In this document: positions 8,294 through 16,515 of the stretch, one piece after another
Numbering within the stretch: position 1 is the stretch's first letter
Layout: every line of letters starts with the position of its first letter
From: Phycisphaerales bacterium
Lineage (GTDB): Bacteria; Planctomycetota; Phycisphaerae; Phycisphaerales; SM1A02
DNA length: 43,924 nt
Assembly: GCA_029268515.1 (NCBI GenBank)
Contig: JAQWNP010000018.1
Span: 1-43,924, forward strand
Direction of reading: 5' to 3'
The notes under the pieces: generated by a model
Database searches by the model: none
The model's input: the letters and a program-made list of their open reading frames with translations, nothing else
Told to the model about the DNA's origin: nothing
Position numbers and translations under genes: made by a program

Positions 8294-8729
8294 AGACGCC
8301 CAGCTTCCGAACGCTGCAACAAATACGAGCAATAACACCGAGTCACTGACCTACCCTCTCGCAGGTCGGATTGCCGCCGGTTACCCGCTTGAGAAGTTCG
8401 AACAAACCGATGAGCTAGACATCACGACGATGTTCGGCCCAAGTGTTGCCCAAAGCAATAACACTTTTGCACTACAGGTTGAAGGCGAGTCTATGCGGGA
8501 TGAGGGAATTCTGGATGGTGACTACGTGCTCGTTTCTCAGCAAAGCACGGCGCGTGATGGAGAGAGAGTGATCGCCCTGCTACCGGATGGCGAATCGACC
8601 CTCAAGACATTTCACAGGCAACCCAATGGCCAAGTCTTACTTCGCCCCGCGAACCCTGCGTTCAACGATATCGTGGTCGATCAATGCACTATCCAGGGCG
8701 TTGTCATTGGCGTACTTAGGCGATACTAA
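8091..8729 (+). CDS. lexA: LexA repressor, SOS regulator and self-cleaving S24 peptidase
   Basis: A 212-residue LexA. Residues 1-65 form the winged-helix DNA-binding domain (M-N-L-T-P-K-Q...G-Y-S-P-T-M-R-E-L-A). The C-terminal latent peptidase has the cleavage site A96-G97 in R-I-A-A-G, catalytic Ser134 in G-E-S-M and general-base Lys172 in S-T-L-K-T-F. It represses DNA-damage genes and cleaves itself when stimulated by RecA. I chose ATG 8091 because AGGGAA lies 8 bases upstream and the resulting length is normal; an in-frame GTG at 7998 would add 31 non-homologous residues. The last 93 bp overlap the end of the convergent dprA gene. I could not identify an SOS box by eye. Confidence 0.95.
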   Translation: MNLTPKQLRVLTMIQEYRQRLGYSPTMRELAEALDISKVTVFEHIEALIKKGALIREPNKARSLSIPEDAQLPNAATNTSNNTESLTYPLAGRIAAGYPLEKFEQTDELDITTMFGPSVAQSNNTFALQVEGESMRDEGILDGDYVLVSQQSTARDGERVIALLPDGESTLKTFHRQPNGQVLLRPANPAFNDIVVDQCTIQGVVIGVLRRY

Positions 8730-9689
8730 AGCATCGCTTGAACCAAGCAACTCACTTCTTTGGAGAGATGCTTCGGAACCGGCCTCCATCAAGTTGGCGG
8801 AGAATCGCAACTGCGCAATAACGTCTTGTGGAACGAGGACCATTTGCGCTTCGCCACGTGCAAGTAGTGACAATGAGCCAACTGCTTGGGGCGTTTCAAG
8901 CGAGGCTGGCAGTGCCATCACCTCCCGGCCATGTTCTTCTGCTGCAAGGCGGGCCGTCACCAATGCACCACTTCGGGGACCAGCCTCGATAACAAGAACA
9001 CCCAGCGCTAATCCCGAGATAATTCTATTACGACGGGGAAAGTATCCGGGCCTGGGCCCCATATCTGGCAAGAACTCGCTCACCAAAACACCTCCCCGTT
9101 GTGCAATCTGACTAAATAGTTCTGTGTGTTCGGTGGGATAACAGTGACCATGACCACACCCCAGAACGACCGTCGTACACCCACCCACGGCGAGTGTGGC
9201 TCGATGGGCTGACGCATCAATGCCGCGAGCACCACCAGAAACGACCGCAAGCCCCCAGCTTGCTAGTTGCCCCGCAAATCGCTGTGCCGCTCGCGTCCCT
9301 TCTGCTGAGCAGCGTCTGCTTCCAACGATGGCCAAGGATGGGAGCTGTAGCGCTTCAAAGGCCCCCTTTCCAAACAAGGCCAACGGCGAATCAGGTATCA
9401 GCCGTAGCAGAGGTGGAAAACATTGATCATCAATTGTCACTAACCCCACGTCACATCGCTCCATTTGATCTCGTAGCTGAGCGGTATTGACGCTGGCAAG
9501 AGCGCGAGCGATCTTATGAGCCCGGCGACAACTCATTCCCGCAGCCTCAAGCTGATGCCTATCTGCATGCCCAATACGTTCTAGGGATCCCAGATTTCCT
9601 ATCAATCGAGCGATCCAGGTTGGGCCAAGACCAGACACAGCAATGGCTCGAAGCCGCCCCTCGCTGACATCCTGTGGTTTTTGAAACAC
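8637..9689 (-). CDS. dprA: DNA-processing protein DprA
   Basis: A 350-residue DprA/Smf protein, which binds single-stranded DNA and loads RecA during natural transformation. Its Rossmann-like core shows A-I-V-G-S-R-R (120-126), S-G-G-A-R-G-I-D-A-S-A-H (151-162), F-P-R-R-N-R-I-I-S-G (217-226) and V-I-E-A-G-P-R-S-G-A-L (233-243). An HhH-like N-terminal region (about 10-65) precedes the core. It starts at a GTG with AGGAGG 8 bases upstream. The C-terminal ~31 residues are encoded antisense to the end of lexA, and this tail (D-N-A-L-D-S-A-L-I-D-H-D) follows the core without a recognisable winged-helix domain. The motif following the core is less conserved than usual (A-L-P-A-S-L-E-T-P). Confidence 0.95.
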   Translation of the reverse strand: MFQKPQDVSEGRLRAIAVSGLGPTWIARLIGNLGSLERIGHADRHQLEAAGMSCRRAHKIARALASVNTAQLRDQMERCDVGLVTIDDQCFPPLLRLIPDSPLALFGKGAFEALQLPSLAIVGSRRCSAEGTRAAQRFAGQLASWGLAVVSGGARGIDASAHRATLAVGGCTTVVLGCGHGHCYPTEHTELFSQIAQRGGVLVSEFLPDMGPRPGYFPRRNRIISGLALGVLVIEAGPRSGALVTARLAAEEHGREVMALPASLETPQAVGSLSLLARGEAQMVLVPQDVIAQLRFSANLMEAGSEASLQRSELLGSSDALVSPKYANDNALDSALIDHDIVERRVRGAK

Positions 9690-9903
9690 GAAAGTACCCT
9701 CCTAGGAGAACTCAAGATAGACCTCTGGGAACCTTGACTTCAGGATTGAGGTAGGGTTTTATGAGGTTGTCATTGCGCTCCATAGATATGAAAACAATCG
9801 CTTCTCAGAGCACCTATATGGAATACTTGCAATCAACAAAAAATGAATCAGCAAACAAGACCAACGAAGCTATATTGATTGCACGAGAGTGAGAACAAGC
9901 CCA

Positions 9904-12288
9904 ATGAAAGTGGCCAAATTTCAGCCATTTCGATTTGTCCGCAATACGGCAATTCTCTGCGCCGTGGTGCTTATCGTCTATTTGGGTTTTCTCTACTGGC
10001 ACAAGGGGCAAGTCGGTCTCGACTATCGGGTCTTAAATACTTCTCTAAAGATGCCCACGACACCCCGATCTGTTACCAACTGGAAACTCCGGCCTATTGA
10101 AGTAGGCGGCTCCTTCAAGAATGTCACACGACTGGTCGAGGCCTGTGATGGGCACCTCTACATTCTTGAACAGCGGGGCCGTATTTATCGCTTACCCATC
10201 ACACTTGGCAGTGGCGATCCAATACGATTTTTGAAACTTAAAAATGTCTCTTCAGCAGGAGAAGGTGGCTTACTAGGACTTGCCCTTCATCCAGAATTTG
10301 GCAACAACGACGATCCCAATGGTCGTTACGCCTATGTGTATTACTCCGCAGAGAGAGATGATGGCACCCGCAGCAACCGACTTTCCCGCTTGACAGCAAC
10401 CGCCTCTTTTGACGAATTAGATCCTAAATCTGAGCTCATACTTATTGACCAGGATGATGAGCATGATTGGCACGACGGCGGCGGACTAACATTTGGACCC
10501 GATGGATTCCTCTATCTCACCATGGGTGACGAAGGCCTCTCCAGCGATGCACTCGGCAATAGCCAAGAGATCAAGAAGGATCTCTTTTCAGGGGTACTTC
10601 GTATCGACGTTGATGCGCAGGGTGGAGAGATCAGCCACTGGCCTCCTCGCCAACCTGAGACAGGCGTGACCGCACACTACATGATTCCCAATGACAATCC
10701 GTTTGTTGGTGTTCCCGGAGCGTTGGAAGAGTTTTATGCGATCGGGCTACGCAACCCTCATGATCTATTCTTCGATGAACTCACCGGAAATGGCTTTGTC
10801 ACAGATGTTGGTGAGAACCAGCAAGAAGAGCTCAACCAACTGGTCAGCGGCGGCAACTATGAATGGAGTTTTCGTGAAGGCGACTTCTTACCTACAGAAG
10901 GCCCGTTTAACAATGGCGCCTTACCATCGCCCATGTACGGAACGCCAAACAGCCCGCTTCTGGCATATGCCCATACCAATGGCAACAAGTGCATTATTGG
11001 TGGCTTTGTATATCACAATGAAAAATACCCTGAACTAAAAAACAAGTACATTCACGGCGATCTTTCTTCGGGAAGGGTCTGGGCAGCCACACTCTCTCCC
11101 GATCATCCACTGGCCATCGAAGAACGCTCTTTATTGACACATCTTGAATCTGCTGCAGCCCGATCTCTTTGCGCATTGACGACTACCGAAGATGGTGAAA
11201 TATACGCCGCAACACTAGCCGGAAACATCTACCGCCTCGAACCTCGCAACAATCAAGATGAACTGGTCAGCTTACCGCAGAGACTATCTCAAACCGGTGT
11301 CTTTGCAGACCTGGCAACCCTGACTCCGGCGCCAGGCTTTATTCCTTATGAAGTAAAGTCTCCTCTCTGGTCAGATAACGCTGTTAAAAGTCGATGGATT
11401 TGCGTCCCCGGAGATGGCTCTAGTGTGAACCCCACAGAGGATCGCATCTACATATCCAGAAAGAACAACTGGGAATTCCCCACAGGAACCTGCTTCATTA
11501 AGCACTTCGAGTTACCAATCGATCAGAGTGACCCCACAAAAACCAAGCGACTCGAAACCCGAATCATCATGCGCGATGATGCAAAAGGTATCTACGGAGC
11601 AACCTATAAATGGAACGAAGATGACACAGAAGCACTGCTCCTTCACCAAGGCCAGGAAGAAGCACATGCAATCATGTGCGAAGATGGCTCTTCACACCAA
11701 CAGACTTGGGAATACCCGAGCCGAATTGACTGCCTCAGTTGTCACACTGAAGATGCCGGCTATGTACTAGGCGTCAATACCCGCCAACTCAACGGGTGGA
11801 CCCACTATCCAGAAACACGACGCGATGGACACCAACTACGGACATGGAATGGAATCGATCTGATTACGCGGTCACGAGAAAAAGTAAAGACAATAAGACC
11901 GTCGCTTTTTTTCGGTTTTGATGCGCTCGTTGACCCTTATGACGCTTCAGAAGACCTCAATGATCGCATGATGTCCTATGTGGATAGCAACTGTGCACAC
12001 TGCCATCGTCCCTACATGATGCGCACTGCTCTCGACCTTCGCTGGGGTGCCGATGAACTCCAACGACACCTGTATGAAACAGAAGCGGTCAACCCAATGA
12101 ATGGAACCAGGACACTCTTGGTAAACCCGGCAAATCCTGATGCTTCAGAACTTCTTAATCGGGTTGCATCGAAGACCAGTGGATTCCGAATGCCACCACT
12201 ATCAACCAGTGTGCCTGATCAAAAAGCGATTGAGTTGATTCGTCAGTGGATTCGTGCAAGAGCAGCGACGGCATCGCAATCGCAATGA
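9904..12288 (+). CDS. PQQ-dependent sugar dehydrogenase-like protein with di-haem C-terminal domain
   Basis: A 794-residue exported protein anchored by one N-terminal helix (about residues 13-32). Residues ~60-440 resemble the soluble glucose/sorbosone dehydrogenase beta-propeller: G-E-G-G-L-L-G-L-A-L-H-P-E-F, H-D-G-G-G-L-T-F-G-P-D-G, and G-L-R-N-P-H-D. Residues ~455-790 match the HNE_0200-type domain (TIGR03806), with L-S-Q-T-G-V-F, P-L-W-S-D-N and two haem c motifs, C-L-S-C-H at 610-614 and C-A-H-C-H at 697-701. It probably oxidises a sugar or alcohol in the periplasm and passes electrons to its own haems. The substrate is unknown. ATG 9904 was preferred to GTG 9889; neither has a strong ribosome-binding site. 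Confidence 0.9.
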   Translation: MKVAKFQPFRFVRNTAILCAVVLIVYLGFLYWHKGQVGLDYRVLNTSLKMPTTPRSVTNWKLRPIEVGGSFKNVTRLVEACDGHLYILEQRGRIYRLPITLGSGDPIRFLKLKNVSSAGEGGLLGLALHPEFGNNDDPNGRYAYVYYSAERDDGTRSNRLSRLTATASFDELDPKSELILIDQDDEHDWHDGGGLTFGPDGFLYLTMGDEGLSSDALGNSQEIKKDLFSGVLRIDVDAQGGEISHWPPRQPETGVTAHYMIPNDNPFVGVPGALEEFYAIGLRNPHDLFFDELTGNGFVTDVGENQQEELNQLVSGGNYEWSFREGDFLPTEGPFNNGALPSPMYGTPNSPLLAYAHTNGNKCIIGGFVYHNEKYPELKNKYIHGDLSSGRVWAATLSPDHPLAIEERSLLTHLESAAARSLCALTTTEDGEIYAATLAGNIYRLEPRNNQDELVSLPQRLSQTGVFADLATLTPAPGFIPYEVKSPLWSDNAVKSRWICVPGDGSSVNPTEDRIYISRKNNWEFPTGTCFIKHFELPIDQSDPTKTKRLETRIIMRDDAKGIYGATYKWNEDDTEALLLHQGQEEAHAIMCEDGSSHQQTWEYPSRIDCLSCHTEDAGYVLGVNTRQLNGWTHYPETRRDGHQLRTWNGIDLITRSREKVKTIRPSLFFGFDALVDPYDASEDLNDRMMSYVDSNCAHCHRPYMMRTALDLRWGADELQRHLYETEAVNPMNGTRTLLVNPANPDASELLNRVASKTSGFRMPPLSTSVPDQKAIELIRQWIRARAATASQSQ

Positions 12289-12331
12289 GCTAAGCGACGA
12301 AGCAAATCTCACGACGCGGGCATCTTACAGT

Positions 12332-13732
12332 TCAATCTTCTTCATCCTCAAGAGCCCCCTCGTCGTCTTCCTCATCACCCTCTTCTTCCCATTCCCCCTC
12401 TTCTTCTTCGTCCTCAAGATCCTCCTCTTCGTCTTCCTCATCGCCCTCACACTGCTCTTCATCGTCGCCTAGAGATGCTTCTGCACCCTCTTCTTCCCAT
12501 TCACCCTCTTCTTCATCATCCTCAAGATCCTCCTCTTCGTCTTCCTCATCGCCCTCACACTGCTCTTCATCGTCGACGAACGATGCTTCCTCTTCCTCCC
12601 ACTCTTCATCCTCATCATGCTCGAGAGCGACATCCGCTTGATTGACATCATCCTCGTAGCCCAACACCTCTACACCATTCTCATCAACTTCCACTTCAAT
12701 GATCTCTTCGACGTACTCATATTCCCACTCACCATCATCTTCAAGCTGCTGCTCTTGATCATCATGAGTTGAGACATCCGAATCAATCAAACCAACCTCT
12801 TCTGTATCGCTCTCCGTTGGCACCACTACCTGATCAACCGGAGGCGGACAGATCGAAACAACATCAGCTTCATCTTGTAGATCCTCTGCATCACTCACTG
12901 AGACAGACGCAGCTTCATCTTGTAGATCCTCTGCATCACTCACTGAGACAGATTCGACTTCATCTTGTAGATCCGCTGCATCACTCACCGAGACAGACGC
13001 AGCTTCATCATCGCTTTCTTCTGCTTCAACAACGACCAGCGATTTCACTGAACCATGAACAGCCGAAACAACCTGACCACAGGTCATCAATGAAGGCAAA
13101 CATTTGGGCGTTTTCTTACGCGGCACCTTTGCCTGATACTTGATGCGCGATGAACGAATATTCTTCGAAACACGAATCGTAGGCATACTCGTCATCAGGC
13201 CTAAGAAGATGCAAAGACCTGATGCCCCCAGCACCCATAATCGGTGCTGACTCGATGCAATATGCTGGAGAAATGATCGCTGTTTCCCATGACCTTGATC
13301 AGGATCAGACAGGGCGCCCATGCCCTCATATGCGGTTAGAACTCCTTTCGGACCTTCGTATATATTGGCTTGGGGAGTCTCAGCTTGATGACTGGCACCC
13401 GCCTCCTGTAACCATCCCAGCGTGCTGATGGGACCACCTGAGGACATCAGTACTGCCTGCTGCCCTGCTGGCACCTGGTTGAGTTCGCATTCCACAAGGC
13501 GCTGGATGAGCTGTGAATCGGGTTGCTCGACTTCAGAGAGAAAACTCGTATAGGCCGCCAACTGAAGCGCCACCGCTTTTTCACGATCCCCCAACGCATC
13601 ACGTTGACTGGTGAGTCGCTCCAGATCATCCGCTGGCGGCAGCAAAATGCATGCGGCCATCATGGCCAATCCAGCGGCAAGAAAAAGCCAGCCAGGATCA
13701 AATCGAAATAGGGGTTGGGAAACCTGTCTCAC
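12332..13732 (-). CDS. Membrane protein with very acidic tandem-repeat tail, unknown function
   Basis: A 466-residue protein that I cannot assign to a family. It starts at a GTG. A first hydrophobic helix lies at about residues 13-32, followed by a helical, possibly coiled-coil segment (33-75), an ordinary soluble stretch, a second helix at about 165-185, and a basic patch just after it (K-N-I-R-S-S-R-I-K-Y-Q-A-K-V-P-R-K-K). The remaining ~240 residues are extremely acidic. They contain three 15-residue units (S-V-S-V-S-D-A-E-D-L-Q-D-E-A-A) and two 36-residue units built on D-E-E-Q-C-E-G-D-E-E-D-E-E-E-D-L-E-D, each with one Cys and one Trp. The tail probably lies in the cytoplasm, because the basic patch favours an inside location. 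Cation binding or binding of basic proteins is speculation. It converges on the PQQ gene. Confidence 0.8.
   Translation of the reverse strand: MRQVSQPLFRFDPGWLFLAAGLAMMAACILLPPADDLERLTSQRDALGDREKAVALQLAAYTSFLSEVEQPDSQLIQRLVECELNQVPAGQQAVLMSSGGPISTLGWLQEAGASHQAETPQANIYEGPKGVLTAYEGMGALSDPDQGHGKQRSFLQHIASSQHRLWVLGASGLCIFLGLMTSMPTIRVSKNIRSSRIKYQAKVPRKKTPKCLPSLMTCGQVVSAVHGSVKSLVVVEAEESDDEAASVSVSDAADLQDEVESVSVSDAEDLQDEAASVSVSDAEDLQDEADVVSICPPPVDQVVVPTESDTEEVGLIDSDVSTHDDQEQQLEDDGEWEYEYVEEIIEVEVDENGVEVLGYEDDVNQADVALEHDEDEEWEEEEASFVDDEEQCEGDEEDEEEDLEDDEEEGEWEEEGAEASLGDDEEQCEGDEEDEEEDLEDEEEEGEWEEEGDEEDDEGALEDEED
12378..12593. repeat. Two tandem 108-bp units encoding an acidic 36-residue repeat
   Basis: Copies lie at 12378-12485 and 12486-12593 and are nearly identical, with differences mostly in the first 40 bases and at the end. 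They keep the reading frame of the minus-strand gene. The high DNA identity points to a recent duplication. Confidence 0.85.
12866..13000. repeat. Three tandem 45-bp units encoding a 15-residue Ser/Asp/Glu repeat
   Basis: Units start at about 12866, 12911 and 12956, with no spacers and only a few base differences. They lie in frame inside the acidic-tail gene on the minus strand, so this is a coding minisatellite and not a CRISPR array. Confidence 0.88.
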
Positions 13733-13909
13733 GCTGCCAATATCGGCCGGCCCTCACGATCAATCTGAATGCTTTTCAGGACTGATGCCTAGAGGCCAAT
13801 CAGAATGGCATCACATCGACAATTGGGCCAAATTGGGGCTCCTTGAGGCCTGGGCTTTTTTGGCCCCATCTTGACCCAACCCCCAAGAACTGTATCCTTG
13901 CTGGTCTAC

Positions 13910-13983
<74 letters not shown>

Positions 13984-13996
13984 TTGAACACGAAAT

Positions 13997-14035
13997 CAAC
14001 CCTCTTCCTTCAACGAAGAGGGTTGTTCTCTTTTT
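13997..14035 (+). terminator. Rho-independent terminator of the initiator tRNA
   Basis: A perfect 11-bp stem (13997-14007 with 14015-14025) has a 7-base loop and is followed by TTCTCTTTTT. Only the plus strand has a T-run after the stem, so it ends the tRNA transcript and not that of the opposing gene. Confidence 0.92.
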
Positions 14036-14048
14036 GGGGCTGTGGCCC

Positions 14049-16466
14049 CTAAGTCCCCTGACGAGTTGCCTCAAGAGGCCGCAGTGGCGCCGGACTAACG
14101 TCTTCTTCGATTTCGAGAATCAGTTCGGATATGCCAAGTGCGTCAATCTTTTTTGCCTTCCAACCGTTTGCAGCTAATTCAGATGGCAGCGATTTCAAAC
14201 GAGCGATCTGGGGACGGGCGGCACCGCCATAAATTCGGATGACATCCAAGCAACGACGAATCCGATTGTCTGCGCCCCAGCGGCCAGGATCGATCAGCAT
14301 GACAGACAAAGGCAAGCCCTCTGCAATCCTGTGCTTTGCAAGAAACTCAAGTCCAGCAAGTCGAATGACATCACCAAACATAATGCCACTTGGAGCGGGC
14401 TCAACAATCGCGGCATGAATGACTGGCAACAATGGCTCTATCGCGTCATACGAAAGATTACGATAGACCGATCCGATCGCACCCCGAGCACGGCCGTCTT
14501 CGTTCTTCAGTCCTGCCACCACGGCCGCTTGCAGTGCTTTAGGATCAACACCCTCCAATGAACGACCAAGCATTCCATCGCGCCTATCGAATAAAGCAAG
14601 ACAAAGATAGCGCTGCTGCATCCCGCGCGGATCAGCCTCACCGGGCGTCTTCGTGAGCATCGCCAGGAGCTCTGGAAGCGCTGGCATCGCAGCATCACCA
14701 ATGGCCGCGAGGGCTTCTGCAGCCTTAATGCGCAGCCAAAGATCATCAGCTTCAAGAGTGACTCTCAGTGCTGGCACCAGAGAGGCTGCCCGATCCTTCA
14801 ACATGATCGCAGCCTGACACGCGCCAAGTCGTCCATCCAAATCAGTTCCCAAAAGCATCCTACGCAGTACAGGCGTGGGATCACCATCGCGGCGAGCAAG
14901 TTCGATTGCCGAACGTTCTCGCACGACTGGCGACCAACTCTTAAGCCCACGAAAGAGACGCTCATCTGAGCGTTCCGCCCAGGTCTCCAGGCCAGTGCGA
15001 GGCCCCCAATCACGTCCATCGGCGATCAATAATTCAGCGCTCCGCCGATCTGCCTCTGGAACGATGCTTGGCTTGCGACCAGTGAGATAGATCGTGTTCA
15101 GTGGCTGCGCGTAGGCAAGTAAAAAGACGCCAGTCGCGTCCCAACCACCATAACTGTCTGGCTTTCGCTGTGGTGGCCCTTGATGAACATAGGTTCCGTC
15201 CCAAGATCTCGCCAAGTCGAAGTACCACCCAAACTCCTCCATCCATGCGCCCGTGGCATGCGATCCCGACAACGCGACACCTGGCATCGCCCAAAGCATG
15301 TTGAAGTAATTGCCGGTATGACCGGTATCACGTTCAGCGCCATGCGAGGCAACGCTCATTCGAGAGAAATAAGTAGCAGCCTCTACATCACCGAGCAAAT
15401 CGAAGAACATTGCTGCAGCACCATTTTTTCCGTTGTCTTCATGCATCTCAATCCAGGGCTGATGGTCACCGTAAGGCACACTCCCTTTGTCGACATAAAA
15501 CCGAATAAGTCGCGCACTCTTGTCAATAGCCTCATCAAGTTCCGGGTTTTTTACGCCAGCTTCTCGAGCAAGCACCAACGAAATAGATAACGGAAGCCCG
15601 GGTGCGTTCATCATGCCATATCCAGCCAAGCGACCATTGCCCTGAACGAACCGATGCCCCCATGATCCCACCTCGCTCTGCCCCCGAACAATCTCCATGG
15701 TGATACGTTCTAGATCAGGCATAAAGGTACGATCTCCAGTAGCCAATACATATTCAGCCATCAATATGTTGATCGGCCCATACCACCATGAGTGATATGA
15801 ACGGCGCTCAAGATCAGAATAGTCTGACACCAACTCAACTTGCGCCCGTACAAGTGGTAGGTACTGTGGATCGCCACTGGCAAGCAATGCCAAAGCATTG
15901 AACGTGCGTTCAATTGGGTTGCCCTTGCTCGGATTCGCTTCGATGCGCCTGGCAAGCGCTGCGCAGCCGTTTCTGAAAATCTGTGCTGATTTTTCACAGT
16001 CAAAGGGCGCCGATCGCGAGTACCGACCAAGTACTGGCAGAGATATAAAAACACTTTCTTGCTTGCCATTCCGCCAGCGAATCAGGCCCAGCCGCCCGTC
16101 CGATGCCTCAGCGCCGCTGATTGCGTGGCCGATTTCAGTTCGTGGATCAAATCGAAATGGCTGACTGGCGACACCCAGGATCACATCCCCCGGCTCTAAC
16201 AAGCCGTCCGCAGGCGATCCCACGGCGACGTCGGTGATGACCACTTGCCGAGCTTCTGTGGTTTCCAGTCCATTGCTATGCATCCAGCCTCGAACGCCGA
16301 TTGGGCCAAGATTCCAATCATGACTCGCACCATCAGGAATCTTCTCGCCCATCGTAAAATCAGGATTCGGCACCTTTGAAGACGGACCCATCAACAAACT
16401 GGCACGGGCTTGATTCAAACCAGCACCCAGAGCAACACACAAAATGAGCAGCCGAACTACGTACAT
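14049..16466 (-). CDS. Exported PDZ- and HEAT-repeat protein, DUF6288-like
   Basis: An 805-residue secreted protein. I chose ATG 16466, which has AAAGGA (16472-16477) just upstream and begins a clean signal peptide (MYVVRLLILCVALGAG...ARA). A start at 16511 would bury it. A PDZ-like domain (about residues 55-130; V-G-S-P-A-D-G-L-L-E-P-G-D-V-I-L-G) is followed by a helical, alpha-toroid-like central region rich in Trp, Gly and His (W-W-Y-G-P, G-S-W-G-H, T-G-H-T-G-N-Y-F). The C-terminal ~270 residues look like HEAT repeats (R-S-A-I-E-L-A-R-R, I-K-A-A-E-A-L-A-A-I-G-D-A-A-M-P-A-L-P). The layout fits DUF6288 proteins, known mainly from planctomycetes. I make this assignment from memory of the architecture. 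Function is unknown; a periplasmic glycan- or protein-handling role is only a guess. Confidence 0.82.
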   Translation of the reverse strand: MYVVRLLILCVALGAGLNQARASLLMGPSSKVPNPDFTMGEKIPDGASHDWNLGPIGVRGWMHSNGLETTEARQVVITDVAVGSPADGLLEPGDVILGVASQPFRFDPRTEIGHAISGAEASDGRLGLIRWRNGKQESVFISLPVLGRYSRSAPFDCEKSAQIFRNGCAALARRIEANPSKGNPIERTFNALALLASGDPQYLPLVRAQVELVSDYSDLERRSYHSWWYGPINILMAEYVLATGDRTFMPDLERITMEIVRGQSEVGSWGHRFVQGNGRLAGYGMMNAPGLPLSISLVLAREAGVKNPELDEAIDKSARLIRFYVDKGSVPYGDHQPWIEMHEDNGKNGAAAMFFDLLGDVEAATYFSRMSVASHGAERDTGHTGNYFNMLWAMPGVALSGSHATGAWMEEFGWYFDLARSWDGTYVHQGPPQRKPDSYGGWDATGVFLLAYAQPLNTIYLTGRKPSIVPEADRRSAELLIADGRDWGPRTGLETWAERSDERLFRGLKSWSPVVRERSAIELARRDGDPTPVLRRMLLGTDLDGRLGACQAAIMLKDRAASLVPALRVTLEADDLWLRIKAAEALAAIGDAAMPALPELLAMLTKTPGEADPRGMQQRYLCLALFDRRDGMLGRSLEGVDPKALQAAVVAGLKNEDGRARGAIGSVYRNLSYDAIEPLLPVIHAAIVEPAPSGIMFGDVIRLAGLEFLAKHRIAEGLPLSVMLIDPGRWGADNRIRRCLDVIRIYGGAARPQIARLKSLPSELAANGWKAKKIDALGISELILEIEEDVSPAPLRPLEATRQGT

Positions 16467-16515
16467 AAGAGTCCTTTCATCACCCACCCACACCGGCACC
16501 AGGAGCCACACTATT

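Noticed and set aside
8587-9111. Plus-strand 174-codon frame over dprA
   Set aside because: It is antisense to clearly conserved DprA motifs and shows no features of its own.
12254-12472. Plus-strand frame rich in Phe and Leu that looks like a membrane peptide
   Set aside because: It is an artefact of reading the GAA/GAG-rich acidic tail on the opposite strand.
12866-13000. Regular 45-bp repeats resembling a CRISPR array
   Set aside because: Units are directly adjacent without spacers, keep a reading frame and encode a protein repeat.
12769-13143. Plus-strand frame with H-L-V-D-P-L-H-H-S-L-R-Q repeats
   Set aside because: It is the antisense shadow of the 45-bp coding repeat in the acidic-tail gene.
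15180-15590. Plus-strand 136-codon frame inside the PDZ/HEAT gene
   Set aside because: It is the shadow of a coherent 805-residue exported protein on the other strand.
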